From contig NZ_CP121668.1 in assembly GCF_029714425.1 (NCBI RefSeq), positions 4,113,501 through 4,177,500 of the forward strand: DNA of 64,000 nucleotides, given 5' to 3'. Below, in pieces: positions 8,918 to 16,953 of the stretch (positions are counted from its first letter, which is position 1; the number at the start of each line of letters is the position of its first letter). Under the pieces are notes generated by a model that was not told where the DNA came from, ran no database searches, and saw only the letters and a list, made by a program, of their open reading frames with translations. The translations under genes and the position numbers were made by a program. The stretch comes from Bradyrhizobium sp. CB2312. Lineage in GTDB: Bacteria > Pseudomonadota > Alphaproteobacteria > Rhizobiales > Xanthobacteraceae.

Positions 8918-9295
8918 ATGAGGATGATTCTGGCGGTTGCCGCGGTGCTCTATTCAGCCTCCGCGTTTGCGCAGACCGACAAGCCACCCATGGTGGGGGA
9001 TAAGCCGCTGGTGCAGGTCAAGCCCAAAGGGACCAAGACGGCGGCCGCCACGGCCGCGCCGGCGCCGAAGGGCAAGCCGCAATCGGTCGCGGCGCGGCTC
9101 CAGGCCTGCCTCGACATCGACGATGGCACCAAGGACCGCCTCAACTGCTACGACGCGGTGATCCCGCCGGCGCCGAAGCCGAAGCCGGCGAAGGCCAAGG
9201 GCTACGCCGATTGCCGTTTCTTCAAGGAAGAGGACGAGCGGCTGGCCTGCTTCAACGGTTTTGCCGAGAGCATTCCGAAGCTGCCCAAGAACTGA
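8918..9295 (+). CDS. Small secreted protein with two Cys-pair motifs (VasI-like)
   Basis: A 125-residue protein. ATG 8918 is preferred over the upstream TTG because it begins a clean signal peptide (MRMILAVAAVLYSASAFAQ). An Ala/Pro/Lys-rich linker follows. The rest contains two related Cys-pair units: LQACLDIDDGTKDRLNCYD and YADCRFFKEEDERLACFNG, both of the form C-x(9-10)-RL-x-C-[YF]. The CxxxxDxxxRLxCYD pattern is the hallmark of the VasI family, first noted in type VI secretion loci but also common alone in Rhizobiales. No secretion genes are nearby, so a role in secretion is not supported. Four cysteines suggest one or two disulfides in the periplasm. Confidence 0.7.
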   Translation: MRMILAVAAVLYSASAFAQTDKPPMVGDKPLVQVKPKGTKTAAATAAPAPKGKPQSVAARLQACLDIDDGTKDRLNCYDAVIPPAPKPKPAKAKGYADCRFFKEEDERLACFNGFAESIPKLPKN

Positions 9296-9312
9296 GTCCG
9301 CAAGCCGGACGG

Positions 9313-9639
9313 CTAATCGCTGATGCGGCTCAAGACGGCCCTGAAGGCAACGCCCGGCACTTGCAGCGCGGTGCCTTCGAACTCCGCCGTGCTGCCGTCT
9401 TCGCGGCCGGCGAGCGTCAGGGTGATCCGGTCGATGCCGAACAGCGGCTTGAAGGCCGGGTCGTCGTTGTAGCGCTGGGTCGCGATCTTGACCTTGATGC
9501 TGTCGCCTTCGCCCGTATAGGTGCCGATGAAGGCGAAGGCGGAATTGCCGCCACGCATCTTGCCCTCCATCACATAGACGACGCCGCAGCCGGTTCCGTG
9601 AACGGTGTGGAAATCGACCTTGTACAATCCCTGACGCAC
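9313..9639 (-). CDS. GrlR-family regulatory protein
   Basis: A 108-residue protein of the GrlR family, a small lipocalin-like beta-barrel. Visible family features are the start V-x-x-GLYKVDF, the sequence GCGVVYVMEGKMRGGNSAFAFIGTY, and the C-terminal GTALQVPGVAFRAVLSR. GTG 9639 was chosen because AGGAC lies 8 bases upstream and the family begins at this point; an ATG at 9663 would add 8 residues. In enteropathogenic E. coli GrlR binds and blocks the activator GrlA of a type III secretion island. In Bradyrhizobium such genes occur as orphans and their partner is unknown. No GrlA-like or secretion gene is in this window. Confidence 0.78.
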   Translation of the reverse strand: MRQGLYKVDFHTVHGTGCGVVYVMEGKMRGGNSAFAFIGTYTGEGDSIKVKIATQRYNDDPAFKPLFGIDRITLTLAGREDGSTAEFEGTALQVPGVAFRAVLSRISD

Positions 9640-9868
9640 GGCCCGTCCTCGCAATATTCCCATCGCAATCTCGCCGGCAAATTATGGTCGTTGCCAGCGG
9701 AAACAATCCGGTGCCGTCCGGGGATCTCGGCCATCAACATCACATTTTGATCAGCACCTGAGACAATTCCAGGCAGCGCAGCCAAATGCCGGTTGGCGCA
9801 ATATCTCCAAATTCCTATGTTGACGTCGTTTTCTTGACGCGAACCGGTATCCGCTTTGTTTGAAAGCG

Positions 9869-11236
9869 CTAGCGGCTCGGTGCAGGATTGGTGGAGGCCA
9901 CGCGCGTGAGCGCGAGCGCCGGCGTCGCCGACATCTTCACCAGCACGTCCTTGAGCGGATCGCGCGTCCAGGCGCGCGTCACATAGTCACGATGTGTGAT
10001 GCCCTCGCCGGTCTCCACGAACACCACGCTGCCGGGACGCAAGGGGCCGTCCATGTCCTCGGAGACGCTGATGCCCTTCTGCCTGAGCATGCTCATCAGC
10101 TCGCGGTCGCGCCGTGCGGTGTAGTGGGTGTAGGAGCTGACGAAGAAGCCGGAGCGATGGCTCTCGATCCAGGAGGCGAACTTGTCCATCTCGCCATAGA
10201 CGGCATCGAGCAGCACCACGCCGCGAACGCGGTCGCTGATGCCGCCGACCTCGAGGCTCCAGGCGGTCGGCAGAAAGCCGCCGCTATAGCCGACGATCAC
10301 GATCGGCATGTTGGCGAAGGCCCGCGCGCTGTCGGGATCGCCGGTGAGGCGGGCGAGATGGCCCGCCGATTCCTCCATGAAGCGCTTGAGGCCGCCGGCC
10401 TGCCAGAACTTGCCGGCGCTGGAATCGGCGGCATCGACCGCCATCTGCGGAGCGAGCAGCACGGCATTGGCACCGGAATCGGTGATCTGCTGCGGCACCA
10501 GCTGCCGGTCGCGGACGTCGCGCTCGAGCGTTGCGCCATTGCCGTGGAAGAACACCACGATGACGCCCGGCTTGCGCACGTCGAAATGCTCGGGCACGTG
10601 CACCAGCACGCGGCTGTCGCTGTAGGTCTCATCCTGCCAGTAGACGCGCCCCGAATAGCTGCGGTGGCCGCGGCGGTCGCCCTTGGAGATGTTGAGGAAC
10701 GGCGCATCGGAGGCGGGGTTGTTGCCGAAATAAGGGAACGCCGACGACTTCATGCTGACGAGCGTCGTCAGGTCGTCGCGCGCGGGGCGCTTGAAGGGGA
10801 CCTGAGGCTCGAGCGAGGCGACCTTGTAGGAAGCCCGCTCCGGCTGCGGCGGCTGCTGCACCGCGCGCTTGGGCGAGAAGTCCGACATCTGCCGTTGCAG
10901 AAAACTCTCGCTCGCCGAGGGGAAGCGCTCCGTGAACTGCGGGGCAGGGAAGCGATCTTCGAAGGTGTCGCCGCTCGCAACTTGCAGATTGGAGGCTTGC
11001 GGACCGGTCTTGGCGACGACCTGATTGACCTGAACATTGGCCTGCGAGTTCGCCGCGAGCGCTGCCGGATTGGGGGCCCTGCCGCATTGAACCAGCGTGA
11101 GCAAGAGCGGCACCAAAGCTGAGACCAGGCCGATCCGGAGCGCACGACCGTGCCGACCGGAATTCGTCCGATCGGCACGCGTGTCAGCTCTCACGTTCGG
11201 AACGGCCCCGACCATCCACCCATGACCCCAAGTCAC
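9869..11236 (-). CDS. Exported alpha/beta-hydrolase-fold protein
   Basis: A 455-residue protein with an N-terminal hydrophobic segment after a basic stretch (GRALRIGLVSALVPLLLTLV at about residue 30), so it is probably membrane-anchored or exported; a start 7 codons later is equally possible. Residues 60-160 are low complexity. The C-terminal domain is an alpha/beta hydrolase: VVFFHGNGATLERD carries the oxyanion HG, and VGYSGGFLPTAW is the nucleophile elbow (GxSxG). A late GEGITHRDYV supplies a candidate catalytic His. Close homologues of known function are not recognised. Its 5' end faces the APC permease with 309 bases between them. Confidence 0.72.
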   Translation of the reverse strand: MTWGHGWMVGAVPNVRADTRADRTNSGRHGRALRIGLVSALVPLLLTLVQCGRAPNPAALAANSQANVQVNQVVAKTGPQASNLQVASGDTFEDRFPAPQFTERFPSASESFLQRQMSDFSPKRAVQQPPQPERASYKVASLEPQVPFKRPARDDLTTLVSMKSSAFPYFGNNPASDAPFLNISKGDRRGHRSYSGRVYWQDETYSDSRVLVHVPEHFDVRKPGVIVVFFHGNGATLERDVRDRQLVPQQITDSGANAVLLAPQMAVDAADSSAGKFWQAGGLKRFMEESAGHLARLTGDPDSARAFANMPIVIVGYSGGFLPTAWSLEVGGISDRVRGVVLLDAVYGEMDKFASWIESHRSGFFVSSYTHYTARRDRELMSMLRQKGISVSEDMDGPLRPGSVVFVETGEGITHRDYVTRAWTRDPLKDVLVKMSATPALALTRVASTNPAPSR

Positions 11237-11545
11237 TTCAAGTCAAGTCAATCGGCAAGCTTAAGGCAATTGAGCCGACCGGCGTTTAGGTGACGTTAAG
11301 CGTCCGGAGAAACTCCCCACATCCGGAACGCTCAAAAGGACCATGCAATCGTGTCCTGATTGTGGGGGAGGGAAGCTGGATTTCCCGGTGTTTAGACGGG
11401 TTTATCGCCCAGGACCGCGCATAAGAGGTGCCGAATTACCTATTTTGTTTGCCTCATTTAACCCTTGTTAACCCTGCTTGAATTGACTGGACCAATCTGC
11501 GCGCTGCCTCCCAGGAGGCGCGACGCCTGAGGCTTAAGGACCCCG
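11237..11545. other. Intergenic region between divergent hydrolase and permease genes
   Basis: This 309-base stretch has no convincing ORF. It contains an imperfect hairpin, AGCGTCCGGA (11299-11308) against TCCGGAACGCT (11322-11332), with one bulged base and no T-tract. At 11458-11471 there is a TTAA-N6-TTAA pair just before the permease. The lower GC content of 11420-11490 suggests that the permease promoter lies there, but I cannot fix its hexamers. Confidence 0.4.
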
Positions 11546-12913
11546 ATGACGGCATCAGATGCGGGTACTGCGCCCTGGACTGGCCGGCTGACCGGAAGCG
11601 GGTCGGGGGTCTCCGCTCTGGTCGCAACAGCCATCGTCGTTGCCGACATGATCGGGGTCGGCGTCTTCACGAGCCTCGGCTTCCAGGTCAAGGACATCCC
11701 TTCGGGCTTCTCGATCCTGCTGCTGTGGACCGTCGGCGGCATCGTCGCGCTGTGCGGCGTATTCTCCTACAGTGAGCTCGGGGCGATGTTTCCGCGCTCG
11801 AGCGGCGAGTACAATTTCCTCGGCCGCGCCTATCATCCCGCCTTCGGTTTTCTCGCCGGCTGGGTCTCGGCGACAGTTGGCTTTGCGGCGCCCGTCGCCC
11901 TGGCGGCGATGGCGTTCGGCGAATACGCCAAATCGGTCATCCCCGATCTGCCGCCGATCCCGCTCGCCATCGGCGTGGTATGGCTGGTCTCGCTCGTGCA
12001 ACTGACCGGCGTCAGGCACTCCTCGACCTTCCAGCTGATCTCGACCATTTTGAAGGTCGTGCTGATCGTTGCCTTCCTCGTTGCCGGCTTCATCATCGGC
12101 GTGCCGCAGCAGATTGCCTTCACGCCTCAGCCGGGCGATCTCGCGCATATCGTCAGCGCCCCCTTCGCGATCGGGCTCGTGTTCGTGATGTACTCGTTCT
12201 CGGGCTGGAATGCCGCGACCTACATCATCGGCGAGATGAACACGCCGCAGCAGAGTCTGCCGCGCGCGCTGCTCGCGGGCACGCTGATCGTGCTGGTGCT
12301 GTATGTCGCGCTCAACGCCGTGTTCCTCTACTCGACGCCGGTCAGTGCGCTCGCCGGTCAGCTCGACGTTGCCAGCGTCGCCGGCCGCGCCATCTTCGGC
12401 CATCTCGGCGGCCGCATCGTCGGAGCCATGATCTGCGTCGGCCTGATCTCCTCGATCAGCGCGATGATGTGGATCGGCCCGCGGGTGATGATGACGATGG
12501 GGGAAGACATTCCGGCGCTGCGCGTGTTCTCGAAGCGATCGGTCAGCGGTGCGCCGGCCTATGCCATCCTGTTTCAGCTCGCGGTCGCGACCCTCTTGCT
12601 GTTCACGCGCAGCTTCGAGGCGGTGCTCGACTTCATCCAGTTCGCGCTGTTGTTCTGCTCGTTCTTCACGGTCGCCGGCGTCATCAAGCTGCGCATCACC
12701 AATCCCGAGCTGCCGCGGCCCTATCGCGCCTGGGGATACCCGTTCACGCCGCTCGTTTTCCTGCTCGTGACCGGGTTCATGATGTATTACCTGTTGACCG
12801 AGCGGCCCATTCAGTCGCTCGCCGGGATGCTCGTCATGGTCTCTGGCCTGTTGATCTATGCTGTTTTCCGCAGGCGGCCGGCCGCCGCTGGCACGTCACA
12901 CAATCGCGAATAG
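11546..12913 (+). CDS. APC-superfamily amino acid permease
   Basis: A 455-residue integral membrane protein with 12 predicted helices. It belongs to the amino acid/polyamine/organocation superfamily: the first helix carries the signature ADMIGVGVFTSLGF, with an unwound GVGVF, and later SYSELGAMFPRSSGEYNFLGRAYHP, which is typical of the LAT/YjeH-like branch. The ATG at 11546 has AGGACC at a good distance. The gene is followed after 2 bases by an unknown secreted protein, so the two are probably co-transcribed. The substrate (neutral amino acid, serine or another) cannot be decided from sequence. Confidence 0.88.
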   Translation: MTASDAGTAPWTGRLTGSGSGVSALVATAIVVADMIGVGVFTSLGFQVKDIPSGFSILLLWTVGGIVALCGVFSYSELGAMFPRSSGEYNFLGRAYHPAFGFLAGWVSATVGFAAPVALAAMAFGEYAKSVIPDLPPIPLAIGVVWLVSLVQLTGVRHSSTFQLISTILKVVLIVAFLVAGFIIGVPQQIAFTPQPGDLAHIVSAPFAIGLVFVMYSFSGWNAATYIIGEMNTPQQSLPRALLAGTLIVLVLYVALNAVFLYSTPVSALAGQLDVASVAGRAIFGHLGGRIVGAMICVGLISSISAMMWIGPRVMMTMGEDIPALRVFSKRSVSGAPAYAILFQLAVATLLLFTRSFEAVLDFIQFALLFCSFFTVAGVIKLRITNPELPRPYRAWGYPFTPLVFLLVTGFMMYYLLTERPIQSLAGMLVMVSGLLIYAVFRRRPAAAGTSHNRE

Positions 12914-12915
12914 AC

Positions 12916-14127
12916 ATGTTTCGACCCATGAGACTTGCGGCCGTCGCTCTTGCCCTCCTGGCTGCGGCCTTCTCGTCGGCGCGTGCGGCCGAGGTCACCT
13001 TCGACGACACCGCTCGCTTCCTTGCGGGCATGCAGCCTTCGGCGGATTCGCCGCTGGTGCCGCTCACGAGGGACCCGGGCTGGCAACGCCACGCAAAATT
13101 CTTCGACGGCGCCTTCGCCCAGCTCGAGCAGCGGCAGCTCTCGAAGATCCGGAGCTGGGCCGACGTCAATCTGGCCGCGCCCCGGCCGACCATGTTCTAT
13201 TTGTTCAGCGGCCCGGATTTTCTCTATGCCAACGCCTTCTATTCCAAGGCGAGCACCTATGTGCTCGGCGCGCTGGAGCCGGTCGGCGCCGTGCCCGATT
13301 TGACGCGGCTGCCGCGCGGTTCGGTCGGTGCCGCCCTCTACAATGTCGAGCGCTCACTCGGCTCGATCCTGAGCTTCTCCTTCTTCATCACTAAGCATAT
13401 GAAGGTCGACCTGCACACCAACCAGGTGAGCGGCACCTTGCCGATCCTCTATGTCTTCCTCGCGCGCTCCGGCAAGACCATCCGCAACGTCGAGATGGTC
13501 GCGCTCGACGACAAGGGCGGGATACACGTCGGCAACGACAATCCGGGACGGAACGCGACGCGCGGCGTCCGCATCACCTTTGCCGGCCCCGATGGGGAAG
13601 CGCGCACGCTGTATTATTTCTCCGCCGATCTCTCCAACGCGAGCGCGCGGGCGGCGGGCTTCCTGAAGTTCTGCGAGACGCTCGGGCCCGGCAACAGCCT
13701 GCTCAAGAGCGCGTCCTATCTGCTGCACTCCGGTAATTTCACCGTCGCGCGCGACTGGCTGCTGGCCAACAGCGCGACCATCATCCAGGACGATTCCGGC
13801 ATTCCGCTTGCGAACTACAGCGCGCGGCAATGGCGGTTCTTCCCGTTCGGCCGCTATCTCGGACCGATCGACGAATTTCCCGGCCGCTACCAGGAGCGCT
13901 ACGCCGAGTTGTTCACGCGGGCCCAGCCGATCGACTTCGGCGTCGGCTATCGCTGGCGCACGAATGAATCGAACCTCCTGCTGTCGGTGAAGGTGCCGGG
14001 CAGCGAGACCTTGCCGGCCGCGGAGACCACCTCGTTCGTCGAGCCGCCGCCGAGACCACCGCGCGCGAAGCGGCCGCGTCCGCCCGAGCCGATCCCGCCG
14101 CCCGGGCGTTTCTTCTGGTTCCGCTAG
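12916..14127 (+). CDS. Exported protein of unknown function
   Basis: A 403-residue protein with a clear signal peptide (MRLAAVALALLAAAFSSARA) starting 2 bases after the permease stop. I recognise no domain. The mature part has alternating hydrophobic strands around residues 150-250, a single Cys-containing segment (LKFCETLGPGN), and a C-terminus rich in Pro and Arg (PPPRPPRAKRPRPPEPIPPP). Tight coupling to the permease suggests co-expression, but a shared function is not evident. It probably acts in the periplasm. Confidence 0.7.
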   Translation: MFRPMRLAAVALALLAAAFSSARAAEVTFDDTARFLAGMQPSADSPLVPLTRDPGWQRHAKFFDGAFAQLEQRQLSKIRSWADVNLAAPRPTMFYLFSGPDFLYANAFYSKASTYVLGALEPVGAVPDLTRLPRGSVGAALYNVERSLGSILSFSFFITKHMKVDLHTNQVSGTLPILYVFLARSGKTIRNVEMVALDDKGGIHVGNDNPGRNATRGVRITFAGPDGEARTLYYFSADLSNASARAAGFLKFCETLGPGNSLLKSASYLLHSGNFTVARDWLLANSATIIQDDSGIPLANYSARQWRFFPFGRYLGPIDEFPGRYQERYAELFTRAQPIDFGVGYRWRTNESNLLLSVKVPGSETLPAAETTSFVEPPPRPPRAKRPRPPEPIPPPGRFFWFR

Positions 14128-14148
14128 GCTGTTTGCTGAAATCAGGCG

Positions 14149-14706
14149 TCAGGGCGCCTGGGCCACGACGACCAGCACTTCCGCTTTCTGTCGGCCGAGG
14201 CTCCTGACCTCGTGCGGGGTCTCGCCTGAAAAATACAGGCAATCGCCCTTGCCGAGCGTCAGCTCCTCGCCATCGAGCTTGATGGCGATCTTGCCGTTGA
14301 TGACGAACAGCAGCTCCTCGCCGGCATGCGAGGCGCGCGTTGCCGCCTTGTGCGGCGGGCTCAGCAGGAACGGCTCCATCATCTTGCGGGTGCGGCCGGT
14401 CGCCAGCGGCACGACACCAAACGTGTCTTGAAACAGCGGGACGTTGCCGCCTTCGCGGCGGAACAGCGTGTAGCGCGGCGCGGGCTCGGCGTTCGGATCG
14501 AAGAAGTTCGCGACATTGACTTCGAGCGCAGCGGCCATCCGCAGCAGCGCGGCGAGGGAAGGGATCTTCAGGTTGCGCTCGACCAGGGAGATGTAGCCGC
14601 GCGTGAGATCGCTCTGCTTGGCAAGCTGGTCCAGCGTCAGGCCCTTGGCAATCCGCGCCTGGCGGATATTGGCCCCGACCGCTGTCGCTTTGCTGACGTC
14701 AAGCAC
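14149..14706 (-). CDS. XRE-cupin transcriptional regulator
   Basis: A 185-residue regulator made of an N-terminal Xre helix-turn-helix (ANIRQARIAKGLTLDQLAKQ, then LTRGYISLVERNLKIPSL) and a C-terminal cupin_2 barrel (HAGEELLFVINGKIAIKLDG and YFSGETPHEVRS) that probably binds a small metabolite. GTG 14706 is chosen as the start because GGGAGA lies 7 bases upstream; the longer ORF to 14883 reads non-protein-like sequence. Members of this group (such as PuuR) repress catabolic or uptake genes next to them. It is transcribed divergently from an MHS symporter, so the MHS-MOSC-reductase operon is its likely target. Confidence 0.87.
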   Translation of the reverse strand: MLDVSKATAVGANIRQARIAKGLTLDQLAKQSDLTRGYISLVERNLKIPSLAALLRMAAALEVNVANFFDPNAEPAPRYTLFRREGGNVPLFQDTFGVVPLATGRTRKMMEPFLLSPPHKAATRASHAGEELLFVINGKIAIKLDGEELTLGKGDCLYFSGETPHEVRSLGRQKAEVLVVVAQAP

Positions 14707-15062
14707 GCATGAATCTCCCGAACTGCTGGGGCTTCTTTTGCAACAGATGCCGCCCGACTGCCAGCCCGACGGCGAGGATCGGCCGGTCCGGCTGCCTGCA
14801 AGCGTATTCCAATGGAAAACTATGGCGCGGAAATTTCGGGCAAGACCGCGGATAATGTGAGCAGGCTTGCTGGTATATTGCAAAAATCAGCCGAAAATTG
14901 GTGCAATTCATGCCCTTTGCCGCGATCGACGGCAGTTGCCGCGTTCCGTGGCGTTGATTTCCAACAGTAAACATGATCGATTTTTACCGTCCTGGCTGCC
15001 GATGGGCTCCACGGACCGAACCAACTGCTTTTCCCAGGCGCCGGTACCTTTTGGAGAGATCG
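14707..15062. promoter_or_regulatory. Divergent control region of the XRE-cupin and MHS operons
   Basis: This 356-base gap has no gene. Two inverted repeats stand out: ATTGCA (14877-14882) with TGCAAT (14902-14907), and GTAAA (14967-14971) with TTTAC (14983-14987). Either could be the operator of the divergent XRE-cupin regulator. The spacing of both is unusual, so these are candidates only. GGAGAG (15053-15058) is the ribosome-binding site of the symporter. Confidence 0.35.
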
Positions 15063-16376
15063 ATGACCGTAGCAGACGACGTAACCCTGAACGTAGCGCC
15101 GGACGAGGCGGCGAGCTTGCGACGGATCGTGTGGTCGAGCGTGATCGGCACTGCGGTCGAATGGTACGACTTCCTCATCTACGGCACGGCGACCGCGCTG
15201 GTGTTCAACAAGGTCTTCTTCGCCGCCGGCAATCCCACGCTCGCCACCATCGCCGCCTTCGGCACCTACGCGGTCGGCTTTCTGGCGCGGCCGCTGGGAG
15301 CGGCGATCTTCGGCCATTACGGCGACCGGGTCGGCCGCAAGGCGATGCTCGCGATCACCATCATGGTGATGGGTATCGGCACCTTCCTGATCGGCCTGCT
15401 GCCGACCTACCAGCAGATCGGCATCGCCGCGCCGCTGCTGCTGATCGGCCTGCGTTTCCTCCAGGGCATCGGCCTCGGCGGCGAGTGGGGCGGGGCCGTG
15501 CTGATGGTGGTCGAAAATTGTCCGACACATCGTCGCGGACTGCTCGGCAGCATGGTGCAGGTCGGCAATCCCATCGGCAATCTGGCCGCGATCGGCATGT
15601 TCGCGCTGGTGGCGAGCCTGCCGGAAAGCGACTTCATGACTTACGGCTGGCGCATTCCGTTCCTGATCTCGATCCTTCTGGTCGGCGTCGGCCTCTACAT
15701 CCGTCTCAACATGGAGGAGACGGCCGCCTTCCGTCAGGTCCAGGCCAAGAAGGAAGTCGCAAGCATGCCGCTGGTCGAGATCTTCAGGCATCACCGCAGG
15801 CCGTTCTTCACCGCAGTCGGTCTGAAGATCTCCGAGATCGCCTATGCCAGCATCGGCGGCGTGTTCGTGATGTCGTACGCGACGGCCAATCTGGGGCTGC
15901 CGCGCGCGGTGGTCCTGAACGGTGCGTTCGCCGCATCGCTGGTTGCGCTGTTTGCCATTCCGCTGTTCGGTTGGCTGTCGGACCTCGTCGGCCGCAAGAC
16001 GATGTTCTATGCGAGCTGCGTGTTCTCGGCGCTGTTTGCCTTCCCGCTGTTCTGGTTGCTCGACACCCGCGATCCCGCCATCGTCGTCTGCACCATCGTG
16101 GTCGCGATCACCTTCGGTCAAATGGTCATGTTCGGCATCGGTGCGCCCTGGTATTCCGAGTTGTTTTCCGCACGGCTGCGCTACAGCGGCGCCTCGCTCG
16201 GCTTCCAGGTCGGTGCGGCCCTGAGCGGCGGGTTGACGCCGCTGATTGCGGCGTCTCTGATGGCCTGGAGCGGGGGCGCAACCTGGCCGGTCTCGCTCTT
16301 GCTCGTTGCCTGCGCCGCCATCACCGCGACCGCAACCAGTTTCGCGCCGGAGATGGCGAACAAGGAACTGACCTGA
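15063..16376 (+). CDS. MHS-family metabolite:proton symporter (MFS)
   Basis: A 437-residue, 12-helix transporter of the metabolite:H+ symporter branch, whose known members carry proline/betaine, shikimate, alpha-ketoglutarate, citrate or aromatic acids. Family signatures are IGTAVEWYDFLIYGTA in helix 1, HYGDRVGRKAML in loop 2-3, RFLQGIGLGGEWGGAVLM in helix 4, and LGSMVQVGNPIGNL. ATG 15063 has GGAGAG upstream. It is the first gene of a probable operon with a MOSC protein and a flavin reductase, under the divergent XRE-cupin regulator. The substrate is probably an organic acid or betaine-like compound degraded by an oxygenase that uses the reductase. Confidence 0.9.
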   Translation: MTVADDVTLNVAPDEAASLRRIVWSSVIGTAVEWYDFLIYGTATALVFNKVFFAAGNPTLATIAAFGTYAVGFLARPLGAAIFGHYGDRVGRKAMLAITIMVMGIGTFLIGLLPTYQQIGIAAPLLLIGLRFLQGIGLGGEWGGAVLMVVENCPTHRRGLLGSMVQVGNPIGNLAAIGMFALVASLPESDFMTYGWRIPFLISILLVGVGLYIRLNMEETAAFRQVQAKKEVASMPLVEIFRHHRRPFFTAVGLKISEIAYASIGGVFVMSYATANLGLPRAVVLNGAFAASLVALFAIPLFGWLSDLVGRKTMFYASCVFSALFAFPLFWLLDTRDPAIVVCTIVVAITFGQMVMFGIGAPWYSELFSARLRYSGASLGFQVGAALSGGLTPLIAASLMAWSGGATWPVSLLLVACAAITATATSFAPEMANKELT

Positions 16377-16431
16377 TCCCGCGGCGCGCCGCTGCCGGCG
16401 GCGCGCCATCGTTCACCCAAGGGGAATTGTC

Positions 16432-16953
16432 ATGCTCGATACCGTCAGCGCCGGCTCGGCGCAGAACGCAACACAGCTCGGCTGGACCGGCGTGGTGCGT
16501 TTCCTCCATTTCACCCCGCGTGCATTCCTGCCGATGCGCGCAGTGGAGCAAATCAATCTCGTCGCCGGCCGGGGCATTGAAGGGGATCGCTATATGATCG
16601 GCAACGAAGAGGGATTTTACTCGCACAAGCCGGAAGAGGGCCGGCAGGTCACCCTGTTCGAGCTGGAGACGCTGGTCGCGCTCAAGCGCGACGCCGGCAT
16701 CGAGCTCGGACCGGAGGAACACCGGCGCAACGTCACGGTCGAGGGCGTGCCGTTGAACCATCTGGTCGGCCGCCGCTTCTGGCTGGGCGAGACCTTGCTG
16801 GAGGCGACGCGACTGTCGGTGCCGTGCCGGCACATCGAGGAGATCACCGGCAAGGCGATTTTCGATCCCCTGATCAACCGCTCGGGCCTCAACTGCAAGA
16901 TCCTGCAAGGCGGCGTCGTCCGGGTCGGCGATACCGTGCGGAACGCGGCATGA
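16432..16953 (+). CDS. MOSC-domain protein
   Basis: A 173-residue protein with a MOSC domain (the C-terminal domain of molybdenum cofactor sulfurase). It shows the characteristic AGRGIEGDRYM near residue 50, a NVTVEGVPLNHLVGRRF middle section, and a conserved Cys in LSVPCRHIEEI. MOSC proteins such as YiiM and YuaD bind or transfer sulfur around the molybdenum cofactor. It has AAGGGGA before its ATG and overlaps the downstream reductase by ATGA. MOSC domains are often fused to or encoded next to VanB-like reductases, which supports a joint redox role here. Confidence 0.85.
   Translation: MLDTVSAGSAQNATQLGWTGVVRFLHFTPRAFLPMRAVEQINLVAGRGIEGDRYMIGNEEGFYSHKPEEGRQVTLFELETLVALKRDAGIELGPEEHRRNVTVEGVPLNHLVGRRFWLGETLLEATRLSVPCRHIEEITGKAIFDPLINRSGLNCKILQGGVVRVGDTVRNAA

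Noticed and set aside
8918..9639. Type III/VI secretion remnant (VasI-like and GrlR-like genes side by side)
   Set aside because: Both families occur as orphans in Bradyrhizobium and no structural secretion gene is present.
11458..11471. CtrA box before the APC permease
   Set aside because: The two TTAA are separated by 6 bases, not 7, so it does not fit the consensus.
11980..12915. N-terminal extension of the secreted protein at 12916
   Set aside because: This part overlaps the APC permease in another frame and reads Arg/His-rich; the signal peptide begins at 12916.
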